From assembly GCF_000830505.1 (NCBI RefSeq), contig NZ_JXOK01000008.1, positions 1 through 64,000 on the forward strand: a DNA stretch of 64,000 nt, given 5' to 3'. Under the pieces are notes generated by a model. That model was not told the DNA's origin. It ran no database searches and was given only the letters and a program-made list of their open reading frames with translations. This DNA comes from Vibrio mytili. GTDB lineage: Bacteria; Pseudomonadota; Gammaproteobacteria; Enterobacterales; Vibrionaceae. The position numbers and the translations under genes were made by a program. This document shows positions 17,276-27,085 of this stretch, piece after piece; positions within the stretch are counted from its first letter, which is position 1; each line of letters opens with the position of its first letter.

Positions 17276-19327
17276 TTACGCGATGTTCATGACGTCCAAT
17301 ATCAATTCAGCTTTCTTGGGTAGGTAAATGCTAAAGGTACTTCCCTTACCCCACTCAGATTCCACTTTTAACTCACCGCCCGTTTGGCTCAAAATGCTCT
17401 GCGATACGGAAAGTCCAAGTCCGGTGCCGTTACGCTTGGTCGTATAGAATGGTGAGAAGATACGGTTTAAGTTTTCTGGTTTAATGCCACACCCTTGGTC
17501 GGTCACGTGAATCACCGCTCCTTTGACGTCGCCAGACTCTAGCCAATCCTCACTCGTTACGGTCAGTTTGCCTTTCCCACCCATCGCATGAATCGCATTC
17601 ATTTGCAGGTTAACCAAAATTTGCAGTAAATGATGTCGGTTTACTTCGACTGAAGATTGGGCTTTTAAATCTGTGACAAACTCAACATCGCGTTTTTTTG
17701 TACCGGTTTTTACTAGCGTGATGCTTTCGTCGACAATCGGGTTCACATGTTGCCACGTGATCTCATCTTGTATGCCACCTTGGCGACTGTATTGCAGCAA
17801 ACTCTTGGTGATACATCGAATACGATCTATTTGAGTATGTATGGCATCTAGCTCCTCTTGAATGCATTTAGCGTCATCGCCAAGTTCAAATTGAATCAAT
17901 TCCACATTGCCTAATATCACAGCAGTAGGATTGTTGATCTCGTGAGCGATACCTGCGGTAAGTTCCCCTAACGCAGCCAGTTTTTCATGCACCACCAATT
18001 TATCCCGTGTTTGATGAAGAAGGTGGATGTGGAGTTCGAGCTGTTCCGTTTTTTCGCGCAGACTTGCCGTACGTGTTTGCACTTTATGTTCAAGCTGAGC
18101 GGCAGCATTTTTTAGCTCAATTTTTCGTTCTTGCAGAGCATCAAGCATATTGTCGAACTGCTTCGCCAATTGTGCGAGTTCGTGGTCTTGGTTTAATCCC
18201 AGCTCACCAATTCGTTTTTCTTTACCCAATTGAACCAGCTTCACCACCCTGTGTATCTGCTCTATGGGTTTGAACAAGTCGCGAGAGCCTCGATAGACCA
18301 ATGCACTGGATACGAGCAATAACAACAAGGTAATCACGCTTATTTCAGCAATATTGGTCATATAAACTTTAACGAATGGCCATATCAAATAACCGGTATA
18401 GAGCATGCCAATCACGTTGTTGTGCTGATCTCTTAACGGCTGATATGCCGTGATGTACCAATCGTTGTAAACGTAAGCACGATCGACCCAATGTTTTCCA
18501 TCTTTTAGTACGTGTTCTGATACTACTGAGCTGACTTTGGTACCAACCGCCCGCCCTTGTGTATCATGGTCATTTAAAGGCACGTTGGTACTTACCCGCA
18601 GATCGTCAAGGAATACGGTGATGGTCCCAACAGGTCTTAACTGGTCACTGTTATCAGGATAAATAAGATCGCGAAGTTGATCGACCAAAACCGTACTGTT
18701 GTTGAGTAGTAAACCACCATCGAGGAATCCGATGAGTTGATTATCTTGGTTACGGATGGGGATAACTGTCCGGCTGACCAAACCGCGCGTTTCTGTTCGA
18801 CCGGCTTGACCATACATCGACACGGCGGCACGAGACGCCAGTTCAGGGTTTAATTGACTCAGTTCACCTTGTTCCAGAACATCGAAAAAGGATTCTCGCT
18901 GCGTCAGGTCGATATAGCGTAATTTACTATCTGATGCTCCCACTGGCTGAAAAGCGAGAAAATCTAAACCATAGCGATTCCGCTGCTGTTTGACCCAGGC
19001 TTGTAGCTCACGAGAAGGCATACTTTGATTAATTCTGATGCGAAAGTCGTATGATTCAGCAAATGACTTAACATCGCTTGCTTGCTTTCTTTGCAACAAT
19101 TCGATGCTGTTATTGGCCACACCAAGTCGTTGTGACACATCAAGCAAAGCGTTGTGCCACGTATAATGAATCGACCAATAAATGGTAATCCCAACCAGAG
19201 CAATTAAGGTGAGAAAAATTGGAGCAGAAGTGAGGAATAACAAGCGATAACGGACCATGGTTTTAAACCTATGCATCCATTTCGCTACCCCTCGATATCG
19301 CATAGTTCTAACTCGCGTATCCGTCAT
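17276..19327 (-). CDS. Sensor histidine kinase, Cache-type, partner of the sigma-54 activator
   Basis: Membrane-bound sensor of a two-component system, 683 residues. A first helix near 29-49 and a second near 335-358 enclose a large periplasmic Cache-like domain; then a HAMP segment, a coiled coil (about 400-445), the dimerisation box with HEINNPTAVILGN, and the ATPase domain (QMNAIHAM, DQGCGI, GTGLGLS). The architecture is that of DctB-type kinases paired with NtrC-family regulators. It overlaps the regulator gene by 20 bases and is the distal gene. The divergent tungstate genes and the sigma-54 promoters in the formate dehydrogenase region suggest that it senses a formate- or oxyanion-related signal; the ligand is unknown. 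Confidence 0.9.
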   Translation of the reverse strand: MTDTRVRTMRYRGVAKWMHRFKTMVRYRLLFLTSAPIFLTLIALVGITIYWSIHYTWHNALLDVSQRLGVANNSIELLQRKQASDVKSFAESYDFRIRINQSMPSRELQAWVKQQRNRYGLDFLAFQPVGASDSKLRYIDLTQRESFFDVLEQGELSQLNPELASRAAVSMYGQAGRTETRGLVSRTVIPIRNQDNQLIGFLDGGLLLNNSTVLVDQLRDLIYPDNSDQLRPVGTITVFLDDLRVSTNVPLNDHDTQGRAVGTKVSSVVSEHVLKDGKHWVDRAYVYNDWYITAYQPLRDQHNNVIGMLYTGYLIWPFVKVYMTNIAEISVITLLLLLVSSALVYRGSRDLFKPIEQIHRVVKLVQLGKEKRIGELGLNQDHELAQLAKQFDNMLDALQERKIELKNAAAQLEHKVQTRTASLREKTEQLELHIHLLHQTRDKLVVHEKLAALGELTAGIAHEINNPTAVILGNVELIQFELGDDAKCIQEELDAIHTQIDRIRCITKSLLQYSRQGGIQDEITWQHVNPIVDESITLVKTGTKKRDVEFVTDLKAQSSVEVNRHHLLQILVNLQMNAIHAMGGKGKLTVTSEDWLESGDVKGAVIHVTDQGCGIKPENLNRIFSPFYTTKRNGTGLGLSVSQSILSQTGGELKVESEWGKGSTFSIYLPKKAELILDVMNIA

Positions 19328-20765
19328 TTTCTGTATCCCATTCCTTGTATTTTCTCTCTAGCGTTTTACGTGCAACGCCAAGATCGCGAGCCGCAGCGGA
19401 TTTATTACCATCATGTAAATGAACCAACTGTTCGATGTGCGCTCTTTCTACTTCTTTAAGTGTCCAGTGATTGGGATACCCTTCTGCCGTTTGAGCGTCG
19501 TCTGGCGACGAAGACTTCAACTCTACCATGAGCTCTTGTGGTAGGGAGTGAGGTCTATCAGGTAATGAGAGTTCGCCTTTTAACTCACGCCAATAATGCG
19601 CAGGCGGCTGGCCAAGCAAAATACAACGCTCAATCAAGTTTTTTAATTCGCGAATATTTCCTGGCCAATCGTATTGATGCATGGCTTCGATGTCTTCATG
19701 CGCCCACTTTAGTGCCGGCATGCCAAGTTCGCGCGTTAACATATTAGCGAAGAAAGGCACTAATTCTGACAAGTCCTCTTTGCGTTCACGCAATGGGTGC
19801 ACATCTATTTTCAGTACATTGAGACGATAATATAAATCGCGACGAAAATTTCCCTGGTTTACTTCTTCAATCAAATTGCGGTTGGTTGCGGCGACAACTC
19901 TTACATCGATGCTGATTTCTTTTTCCGAACCGACGGGGCGGATGGTTCGCTGCTCTAGCACACGCAATAGTGACGCTTGCATCGGCAAAGGCATTTCGCC
20001 GATTTCATCTAAAAACAGCGTGCCGTTATTGGCGACCCGAAATAACCCCTCACGGGATTTTTTTGCCCCCGTAAATGCGCCAGAAGTATGACCAAACAAT
20101 TCACTCTCTAACAATTCTGGAGCAATCGCACCGCAGTTAATTGGCACGAAAGGCCCTACTCGTCCACTCAATTCATGAAGTCCTCGTGCAACCAGTTCTT
20201 TACCCGTTCCGGACTCTCCTTCGATTAAAACCGATGCGCGAGATGGGGCAAATTGACTGATCACCTGTTTAAGCCGCTGTGTCGGTTCTGAACTGCCGAT
20301 AATTTCCGAGGTATTGTGACGCTGATAATCCCGCTTGAGCGCATATTGCATACGTTCATTTAAACGTCGCTCCATGCAGCGTTCGATCGCTTTTAGCATT
20401 TGTTCGAGGTTAAATGGCTTGAGGATAAAGTCTGCAGCACCCAACTGGAGTGCTCGAATCGCAGTTTCAAGGTCTGCATATCCTGTCATAAAAATAACGT
20501 CAGCACGCTTGTCGTCGTCTTCAAATGCCTCCTCCCATTCAATTCCTGAACGTCCGGGCAGATTAATATCCAACAAAATGAGATCGTAGTGACGGGAATG
20601 GCGCAAAGCTTCCGCGTCGTCAATGTTGCCAGCGATATCGACTTGGGAAAACAACTTTTGCAACGCCTTTTTTAAAATGGCTTGCATCCCTGGTTCATCG
20701 TCAACGATCAACACCGAAAATGCATGGTAATCTTGTCGAACACTAATATGAGGTTGAGTAGACAT
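19308..20765 (-). CDS. Sigma-54-dependent response regulator, NtrC family
   Basis: Transcription activator of sigma-54 promoters, 485 residues. The receiver domain is at 15-130 with phosphorylation site Asp66 (LLDINLPG). The AAA domain is at about 160-395 with Walker A GESGTGKE, the sigma-54 contact loop GAFTGA, and Walker B GTLFLDEIGEM. The C-terminal Fis-type helix-turn-helix is near 443-480 (GNKSAAARDLGVARKTLERK). It is first in a two-gene operon with the kinase. Its likely targets are the -24/-12 promoters at 9002, 10494 and 20949. One candidate binding dyad (20789-20803) stands 24 bases before its own start, allowing autoregulation. Confidence 0.92.
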   Translation of the reverse strand: MSTQPHISVRQDYHAFSVLIVDDEPGMQAILKKALQKLFSQVDIAGNIDDAEALRHSRHYDLILLDINLPGRSGIEWEEAFEDDDKRADVIFMTGYADLETAIRALQLGAADFILKPFNLEQMLKAIERCMERRLNERMQYALKRDYQRHNTSEIIGSSEPTQRLKQVISQFAPSRASVLIEGESGTGKELVARGLHELSGRVGPFVPINCGAIAPELLESELFGHTSGAFTGAKKSREGLFRVANNGTLFLDEIGEMPLPMQASLLRVLEQRTIRPVGSEKEISIDVRVVAATNRNLIEEVNQGNFRRDLYYRLNVLKIDVHPLRERKEDLSELVPFFANMLTRELGMPALKWAHEDIEAMHQYDWPGNIRELKNLIERCILLGQPPAHYWRELKGELSLPDRPHSLPQELMVELKSSSPDDAQTAEGYPNHWTLKEVERAHIEQLVHLHDGNKSAAARDLGVARKTLERKYKEWDTENDGYAS

Positions 20766-20788
20766 AATTTCCCTCGAATTTTCTTATT

Positions 20789-20803
20789 GGGACAGAGTGT
20801 ACC
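20789..20803. promoter_or_regulatory. Candidate activator site 1 upstream of tupA
   Basis: GGGACAGAGTGTACC fits GNGACA-N3-TGTNCC and lies 146 bases before the tupA -24 box, and just upstream of the regulator gene. It is similar to the sites at 20834 and 9088. Confidence 0.5.
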
Positions 20804-20833
20804 AATTCTGCATTCAGATACCTTACAAAAAGT

Positions 20834-20848
20834 GCGACAATTTGTACC
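20834..20848. promoter_or_regulatory. Candidate activator site 2 upstream of tupA
   Basis: GCGACAATTTGTACC fits the same dyad. It is 45 bases from site 1 centre to centre and 101 bases before the tupA -24 box, typical placing for paired NtrC-type sites. It agrees at 12 of 15 positions with the site before the formate dehydrogenase promoter. Confidence 0.52.
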
Positions 20849-20917
20849 ATATCAAACTATAAATAAAATAACGCTATGAATTCGCGCACAATATCGTCAG
20901 TTTTACTTGTATATAAT

Positions 20918-20937
20918 TAAAAAAAGCCACAAGGCTT
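20918..20937 (-). terminator. Weak terminator-like hairpin between the regulator and tupA
   Basis: Minus strand reads AAGCC-TTGT-GGCTT followed by seven T-rich bases. The stem is only 5 bp. It could insulate the regulator gene from antisense reading. Confidence 0.3.
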
Positions 20938-20948
20938 AACTATAATCT

Positions 20949-20964
20949 TGGCATTTAGCTTGCT
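20949..20964 (+). promoter_or_regulatory. Sigma-54 promoter of the tupABC-mob operon
   Basis: TGGCAT-TTAGC-TTGCT matches TGGCAC-N5-TTGCT at all but one position, with the GG and GC ten bases apart. Predicted start near 20975, about 85 bases before tupA. The sigma-54 activator is encoded divergently next to it. Confidence 0.78.
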
Positions 20965-21058
20965 AAGCCTTTGGCTAGATTTAACCGTGAAAACTCCACA
21001 GACCCTAGGGTTCAGAAATTCGGACTTCTAAGGAACCTCACAAAGGATACACATAATA

Positions 21059-21877
21059 ATGAAAAAAATAGCGTTAACGTTGGCTGCAACTTCAATCACA
21101 TTGGTAAGCTACTCAGCTTTCTCTGCCCCAGACAACGATCAGATCCGTCTAGCAACGACGACCAGCACATACCACTCTGGGTTGCTTGATTACCTACTCC
21201 CTAAATTCGAAAAAGAGACAGGGTATAAAGTCAACATTATTGCTGCTGGTACGGGCAAAGCGTTAAAAATGGGCGAAAACGGTGACGTCGATTTGGTGAT
21301 GACGCATGCACCAAAAGCAGAAGCCACGTTTGTGGAAAAAGGTTACGGTATCTTGCCACGTAAGTTGATGTATAACGACTTTGTCATTGTGGGACCTGAA
21401 TCGGATCCGGCTGAAATAAAAGATGACGAAAGCGTACTCGACGTATTTAAAGAAATTGCAAGTAAAGACGCGACGTTTATCTCTCGTGGTGACGATTCTG
21501 GTACACACAAAAAAGAGATGGGGTTCTGGGCTCAAACCAAAATAGAACCCAACTTTGGTGGTTACCGCAGCGTTGGACAAGGCATGGGACCGACATTAAA
21601 TATGGCTTCCGAAATGCAAGGCTACACGATGACAGACCGTGGTACGTGGCTGGCTTACCAAAACAAGTTGGACCTAGAGATACTTTTCCAAGGCGATGAA
21701 ATGTTGTTCAACCCTTATCAAGTGATCCTTGTTAACCCAGAGCGATACCCAACCATCAATAGTGAAGGCGCAAAAGTGTTCAGTGATTGGCTTGTCACCT
21801 CACACGGTCAAGAGCTGATCAACAGTTTTCGCCTAAACGGTAAACAACTGTTCGTGGCGAATGCGGATAGCAAATGA
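21059..21877 (+). CDS. tupA: Tungstate-binding periplasmic protein TupA
   Basis: Periplasmic substrate-binding protein of a tungstate ABC importer. Of its 272 residues, 1-22 are a Sec signal peptide ending in AFSA. The mature part begins with IRLATTTSTYHSGLLDYLLP, the TTTS oxyanion-binding motif typical of TupA rather than ModA, and has GDDSGTHKKE near residue 145, a second anion-binding loop. AAGGAT precedes the start. It is first in an operon with permease, ATPase, mobA and mobB-moeA, linking metal uptake to cofactor synthesis. Confidence 0.9.
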   Translation: MKKIALTLAATSITLVSYSAFSAPDNDQIRLATTTSTYHSGLLDYLLPKFEKETGYKVNIIAAGTGKALKMGENGDVDLVMTHAPKAEATFVEKGYGILPRKLMYNDFVIVGPESDPAEIKDDESVLDVFKEIASKDATFISRGDDSGTHKKEMGFWAQTKIEPNFGGYRSVGQGMGPTLNMASEMQGYTMTDRGTWLAYQNKLDLEILFQGDEMLFNPYQVILVNPERYPTINSEGAKVFSDWLVTSHGQELINSFRLNGKQLFVANADSK

Positions 21878-21883
21878 TCCGAC

Positions 21884-22582
21884 ATGAATCTTGCTGACAC
21901 CACACTAGAAGCACTTCACTTACTGGTGAATTTGGATGCAGAACTATGGGAGATCGTTGCGGTCTCCTTTAGTGTCTCTATCACCGCCATTTCTTTGGTG
22001 CTCGTTCCAGCGGTATTGATGTCATTTTTATTGGCTTACACCAATTTTCGTGGCAAATGGTTTTTGCTTTCCATCGTCAATACCCTTCAAGCCGTTCCGA
22101 CCGTTGTGATAGGTCTGTTGCTGTACATGCTACTTTCACGAGCAGGACCTTGGGGCGGTTGGCAAATGCTGTTTACCCAAAAAGCAATGATCTTCGGTCA
22201 AATGCTGATCTGCTTTCCGGTGTTAGTTTCGATGATGCATGGCGCACTGCAATCAAGTGACCGTCGCATGGTTGAAACCGCGGTGACGTTAGGCGTATCC
22301 CTACCCCGCATCGCTGCGACGACCATTTGGGAAACTCGATTTCCTCTACTTGCGGCGGTTATCGCAGGGTTTTCTCGGATCGTCACAGAAGTTGGCTGCT
22401 CAATGATGGTAGGCGGTAATATCATGGGGCTGACCCGGAACATTCCTACCGCTATCGCGATGGAAAGCAGTAAAGGTGCGTTCGCACAAGGCGTTGCCCT
22501 AGGAATTGTATTACTATCACTAGCATTGGCACTCAATTTTTTCTTATCAAGTGTGAGAGGCAAAGGCTACTTAAGAACATAA
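21884..22582 (+). CDS. tupB: Tungstate ABC transporter permease TupB
   Basis: Inner-membrane permease, 232 residues, with five to six helices. The binding-protein-dependent transport signature is near residues 120-160, covering VETAVTLGVSLPRIAATTIWE, where it contacts the ATPase. It begins six bases after tupA and is clearly part of the same operon. Specificity for tungstate is inferred from TupA. Confidence 0.88.
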   Translation: MNLADTTLEALHLLVNLDAELWEIVAVSFSVSITAISLVLVPAVLMSFLLAYTNFRGKWFLLSIVNTLQAVPTVVIGLLLYMLLSRAGPWGGWQMLFTQKAMIFGQMLICFPVLVSMMHGALQSSDRRMVETAVTLGVSLPRIAATTIWETRFPLLAAVIAGFSRIVTEVGCSMMVGGNIMGLTRNIPTAIAMESSKGAFAQGVALGIVLLSLALALNFFLSSVRGKGYLRT

Positions 22583-22629
22583 AGCAACCGATTAGATTTG
22601 CTTTTTGTGTAGATAGGTAGAGGCGTATT

Positions 22630-23349
22630 ATGACGATAAAAATCACCGCCGAGCAATTGTCCATGCGTTTTAATGAACGTGTGCTTTTTCATGTTCCAGA
22701 GTTAGCCATCGGCCCAAATGATGCGATCTATTTGACGGGCGATAATGGCGTCGGTAAAACAACGTTACTTAAGATCCTTGCTGGATTGCTGAAACCAACA
22801 ACAGGTAAGGTCATTGCTCCGAAAGATTCTTGGCTAAAAAAACTGACTGGGCGCCATGGGCGCGATGATGTGGTTTACTTGCATCAGTCTCCCTACCTTT
22901 TTGATGGTAGCGTGTATGAAAACATCGCTTATGGAATCAAATATCATAAAATTACTGCTCAAGACAAACGTGCGTTAGTCATAAACGCATTAAGAATGGT
23001 GAAGTTAGAAACACTCGCTGACGAGCACATTTCTGTGTTATCCGGTGGTGAGAAACAACGCGTCGCCATGGCTAGAGCGTGGATATTAACACCGTCAATA
23101 TTATTAATGGACGAGCCGAGTGCATCGCTCGATCAAGAGTCGATCGAACGTTTGGTGGTCATGGCGAAGGATTTATTGGAACGTGGATCAAGTATCATCG
23201 TTACAAGTCATCAAACCAATGCGTTGACCGATTTATGTAAGAAACAATGGTTGATCAAAGAAAAGACTTTGGTAGAGTCGCCGTTGTTACATGTCATACC
23301 AAAACAAAATTCTCAAGAGAATGCATATGCTTCAACCAACACAAACTAG
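22630..23349 (+). CDS. tupC: Tungstate ABC transporter ATPase TupC
   Basis: Cytoplasmic ATPase of the importer, 239 residues. Walker [10 protein letters not shown] near residues 37-45, Q-loop [10 protein letters not shown], signature LSGGEKQR, and Walker [13 protein letters not shown] are all present. It lies 47 bases after tupB, and its end overlaps the mobA start by 23 bases, coupling the transporter to cofactor genes. Confidence 0.9.
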   Translation: MTIKITAEQLSMRFNERVLFHVPELAIGPNDAIYLTGDNGVGKTTLLKILAGLLKPTTGKVIAPKDSWLKKLTGRHGRDDVVYLHQSPYLFDGSVYENIAYGIKYHKITAQDKRALVINALRMVKLETLADEHISVLSGGEKQRVAMARAWILTPSILLMDEPSASLDQESIERLVVMAKDLLERGSSIIVTSHQTNALTDLCKKQWLIKEKTLVESPLLHVIPKQNSQENAYASTNTN

Positions 23350-23914
23350 TTGGGTCATTTTAGCTGGTGGTCAAGCCAGCCGCATGGGTGGCAAAGACAA
23401 AGGGCTTATTGAGCTTAATCACAAGCCGCTCATCGCGCACGTTATTGAACGTTTATCAGTACAAACACCAAATATTTTGATTAACGCTAACCGAAATCAA
23501 GACGCCTATCGCCAGTTCGGTACTGTCTTTAGTGACCAATTTAAAGAATTCCCCGGCCCCATGGGTGGTATTCACGCTGGTCTTGTCTATGCAGAAACTG
23601 ATTGGGTTGGCTTTGTGCCTTGCGATAGTCCGCAGATTAACAGCGATATCGTTCGCCGTTTTTGCCAAGCGGTAGAGGAAGACACGGACATATTGGTCGC
23701 GCATGATGGAAACCATCAACAGCCAGTATTTACGATGTATCACAAACGGGTATTACCCAAATTGACGGCATTTTTAGAGCGAGGCGATCGAAAAATCATT
23801 CTTCTTTATCAGGAATGTAACACCCGCTACGTCGACTTTAGCGACTCTCCGAGCTGTTTCGTCAACCTCAATACACCGGAAGAACTGGCACAATTTGGAC
23901 AATTAGAATCATGA
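23327..23914 (+). CDS. mobA: Molybdenum cofactor guanylyltransferase MobA
   Basis: Adds GMP to molybdopterin (with Mo or W) to make the MGD form used by formate dehydrogenase. About 195 residues from ATG 23327, preferred because AAGAGA stands six bases upstream; the reading frame is open to 23291. The nucleotidyltransferase motif [16 protein letters not shown] is near residues 12-27, and the metal-binding GFVPCDSPQ block near 93-101. Its stop overlaps the next start by four bases (ATGA). Confidence 0.92.
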   Translation: MLQPTQTSWVILAGGQASRMGGKDKGLIELNHKPLIAHVIERLSVQTPNILINANRNQDAYRQFGTVFSDQFKEFPGPMGGIHAGLVYAETDWVGFVPCDSPQINSDIVRRFCQAVEEDTDILVAHDGNHQQPVFTMYHKRVLPKLTAFLERGDRKIILLYQECNTRYVDFSDSPSCFVNLNTPEELAQFGQLES

Positions 23915-25688
23915 TACACTCACTAACCATCCCTATTCTTGGCTTTGCGGCTTACTCCGGAACGGGCAAAACGACGTTACTTGAAGCTTTGTTACCGAAA
24001 CTAACAGAGGCTGGCTTACGTATTGGCATGCTAAAACATGCGCATCACAATTTTGACGTCGACAAACCGGGCAAAGACAGTCACCGATTACGCAAAGCTG
24101 GCGCAACTCAAATGTTGATTGCGTCTCGTAACCGTTTTGCGCTGATGACCGAAACGCCTGAAGCCGAAGAATCATTCGATTATCTGCTTAGCCGTTTTGA
24201 TCACGATAAACTCGACGTGATTCTTGTCGAAGGCTGTAAAAATATTGCATTCCCAAAAATTGAACTGCACCGTGAAGAAGTCGGTAAGCCGTGGCTTTAC
24301 CCTAATGACAAGAACATCATTGCCATCGCATCTGACGGTGGTGTACTTGACACTGACTTACCGCAAATGAACATCAACGATCTGGATGCAATTGCGAAGT
24401 TCGTTCTTCAATATGTACAAGATGCCAAAGTATCCGATTCCAAAGAGAAGGCCGCGGCATGTTGTGACACCCTGTCGCCAGCTTTCCTCTCAGTTAGCCA
24501 GGGTCAAGAAAAGATCTTGTCTCTGGTCAATACGGTTAAAGACACGGAACGATGCAATGTGAAACACGTACACGGTCGTGTACTCGCCGAAGATATTATT
24601 TCGCCAGTTAACGTTCCGCAATACACCAACTCGGCAATGGATGGTTACGCAATTCGTAGTGACGATCTAGACCGACAGAGTTATCAAGTCATGGCAGAAG
24701 TGTTGGCTGGTTATGCTTATGATAAGCCTTTAGAAATGGGGCAAGCGGTTAAAATTATGACCGGAGCACCCACACCAGTTAATGGCGACACTGTCGTTAT
24801 GCGCGAACAAACCCTACAAGAGGGTGACACTGTAACGATCAATGCATCGAGTATTAAAGCGGGTCAAAATGTACGCCAAGCAGGTGAAGACCTGACTATC
24901 GGTAGTGACGTATTCACTACTGGTACGCGCCTCACCTCCCCTGAAATGGGCATGATAGCCTCTCTTGGTTTTGGTGAGGCAAAGGTGTACCGCAAATTAA
25001 AAGTCGCCATATTCTCTACTGGTGATGAAGTACAAGCTCCTGGTACAGAACAAAAACAAAACTCGATTTATGACTCCAACCGTTTCACAATCATGGGCAT
25101 GCTTGAACAGCTAGGGTGCGATATTTTAGATTTTGGAATTTTGGAAGACAACGAGCAACGTATGATCGAAGCGCTCGAGCGTGCCTCTCAGCAAGCCGAT
25201 CTAGTGCTAACATCTGGTGGCGTGTCCGTTGGAGACGCTGACTACATCAAGTTGGCGTTAGATAAACTGGGTCAAATTGATTTCTGGCGTATTAATATGC
25301 GCCCTGGTCGCCCGCTGGCGTTCGGACAAGTTAACAACACACCATTCTTTGGTTTGCCTGGTAACCCTGTTGCGTGATGGTTTCATTCATTAACTTTGTC
25401 GAACCGGCGATTCGTAGAATGCAAGGTGAGCAAGGATGGAAGCCGCTAAAAGTCAACGCCATCGCGAGCGAAAACCTCCGCTCTCGCCAAGGACGCACAG
25501 AGTTCAGCCGCGGTATTTACGAGTTGGATGAATCAGGTCAGTTAACCGTTCGTACAACGGGGAAACAAGGTTCAGGAATTTTGCGTTCAATGAGTAAAGC
25601 AAATTGTCTTATAGAGATTGCTCCCGCTGTAGATACGGTAAAAATCGGAGAAAGCGTGACAATCATCCCGCTTCAAGGCAGAATCTAG
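23911..25688 (+). pseudogene. mobB-moeA: MobB-MoeA fusion, interrupted by a one-base frameshift
   Basis: A fused Moco protein of about 592 residues. The MobB part (1-170) is a GTP-binding adapter for MobA with Walker A SGTGKTTLLEAL. The MoeA part (from about 190) inserts the metal into molybdopterin and shows YTNSAMDGYA, MTGAPTP, and TSGGVSVGDADY. The frame stops at 25375-25377 just after GLPGNPVA. The expected next residues VMVSF and the whole C-terminal domain continue in another frame from GTG 25374 to 25688. Reading GCGTGATGG as GCGGTGATGG restores one protein, so one G is missing. Such MobB-MoeA fusions are known in Vibrio. The break is probably a sequence error, since formate dehydrogenase would need this protein unless another moeA exists. 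Confidence 0.9.
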
Positions 25689-25717
25689 CTCCAAGCGCTT
25701 AATAGCAATATTTTTAT

Positions 25718-25746
25718 AAAGGTCAGCAGTGCTGGCCTTTGTTTTT
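25718..25746 (+). terminator. Terminator of the tup-mob operon
   Basis: AAAGGTCAGC / GCTGGCCTTT stem with a G-T pair and a 2-4 base loop, followed by GTTTTTA. It comes 30 bases after the moeA stop. Confidence 0.8.
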
Positions 25747-25835
25747 AGTCACATCCTATTTAATCACACACCCAAGCGCTGACTTGATGTGAACTGATTG
25801 ACTAAAAACATTAACATTAGACTCGAGAGATAATT

Positions 25836-26099
25836 ATGGCTCGCACTATTCTTTACACTTACAAAGCTGAAGATAAAGAACTGACGTTCTCTTACCAGCA
25901 ACATCGCAATATTCATGAAGCGGTTGCAGAGGCCGAAGGTATCGACATCACTGAATACCTAAAAATGGAGCAGCAAATCGAAGCGATTTCTGACACCAAA
26001 GCAGTTCGTAACTACCGTGATAACCACTTCAAAAAACTTGGCTTTACAAAAATCACGTTGGCGCAAAAAGAAAACTTGGGTGTCGGAAAGAAAAAGTAA
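25836..26099 (+). CDS. DUF2960 family protein
   Basis: An 87-residue soluble protein, recognised as DUF2960 from its MARTILYTYK start, the block HEAVAEAEGIDITEYLKMEQQ near residues 26-46 and FKKLGF near 66-71. The family is confined largely to Vibrionaceae and relatives and has no known function. It is a single gene, about 150 bases after the Moco operon, with its own terminator. Confidence 0.82.
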   Translation: MARTILYTYKAEDKELTFSYQQHRNIHEAVAEAEGIDITEYLKMEQQIEAISDTKAVRNYRDNHFKKLGFTKITLAQKENLGVGKKK

Positions 26100-26120
26100 G
26101 ACTTGTAAAATACGCAAACA

Positions 26121-26154
26121 AAAAGCCCTGTTACTCCAAAGTAACAGGGCTTTT
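26121..26154. terminator. Bidirectional terminator between DUF2960 gene and nagK
   Basis: AAAAGCCCTGTTACT / AGTAACAGGGCTTTT perfect 15-bp stem with a 4-base loop and T/A runs on both sides. It serves two convergent genes. Confidence 0.9.
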
Positions 26155-26176
26155 CTTATTATTGACTCATTCGAAC

Positions 26177-27085
26177 TTATTTGATGTTCAGGAATGCAGC
26201 GCCTCGTACACCACCAGAATCACCATGCTTAGCTTTGATGATTCTTGGACATTTTGCCACTGAAAGCAGGTACTTAGGAATACGTTTTGGCATTTCTTCG
26301 TAAATGAGGTCGAAGTTGGACAAACCACCACCTAAAACAACAACATGCGGATCCGTTGCGGTTAGAAGGTTGCCAAAACAAATGGCTAAAAGCTCCAAAA
26401 AGCGTTCCACGTGTTCCACCGCGTTTGCGTCACCTTCAGCATTCGCTTTGATAATATCAATCGCTTTTTTCTCTTCGCCAAAATAATGCGCATACAGAAG
26501 TTCAAAGCCACGACCTGAAAGGTAACTGTCTAAGCACCCTTTCTTGCCGCAACCACAACCTAACAACGGTGCGTTGTCGCCAAGGTGGAACCAGGCATCA
26601 ATAGGAAGACGCATGTGACCAACTTCACCCGCGACATGGTTACGACCAGAGAACACTTTACCGTCGTAAATAAAGCCGCCACCAAATCCAGTGCCTAAGA
26701 TTAGACCAAGCACTGATGGGTCGTCTTTTAGCTCTTCATCCCACGCCTCAGAGAGCGCGAAACAGTTTGCGTCATTTTCAATTTTTACTGAACGACCAAT
26801 TTTCGCTTCAAGATCAGCGCGTAACGGTTTGCCTTTAGCAGCAGGAACGTTCACGGTCAGTACCGTTGCATCATCCGCATCTTCCATACCAGGAAGACCA
26901 AGGCCAATCGTGCCTTCACAGCCAAACTCTGCGTCATATTTATTGACTAGCCCGGCGACGGTATCAACTAATAATTCATAGTTATCAGTCGGGGTTGGTA
27001 CGCGCTCGGTTGCAACGCGTTCAAGTTGCTCGTTAAAAGCACCAAATTCAATTTTAGTGCCACCGACATCAAAGCCGTAATACAT
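26177..27085 (-). CDS. nagK: N-acetylglucosamine kinase NagK
   Basis: ROK-family kinase phosphorylating N-acetyl-D-glucosamine in cell-wall recycling or chitin use. The 302 residues cover the whole family length. The N-terminal [10 protein letters not shown] phosphate loop is at 5-14, the sugar-binding [11 protein letters not shown] near 105, GTGFGGG near 132, EVGH near 154, and the ROK zinc motif [15 protein letters not shown] near 177-191. Single gene; promoter expected in the 167-base gap upstream. Confidence 0.93.
   Translation of the reverse strand: MYYGFDVGGTKIEFGAFNEQLERVATERVPTPTDNYELLVDTVAGLVNKYDAEFGCEGTIGLGLPGMEDADDATVLTVNVPAAKGKPLRADLEAKIGRSVKIENDANCFALSEAWDEELKDDPSVLGLILGTGFGGGFIYDGKVFSGRNHVAGEVGHMRLPIDAWFHLGDNAPLLGCGCGKKGCLDSYLSGRGFELLYAHYFGEEKKAIDIIKANAEGDANAVEHVERFLELLAICFGNLLTATDPHVVVLGGGLSNFDLIYEEMPKRIPKYLLSVAKCPRIIKAKHGDSGGVRGAAFLNIK

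Noticed and set aside
25371..25380. Programmed frameshift in moeA
   Set aside because: No slippery sequence or stimulatory structure; four other genes in the window have the same kind of one-base loss.
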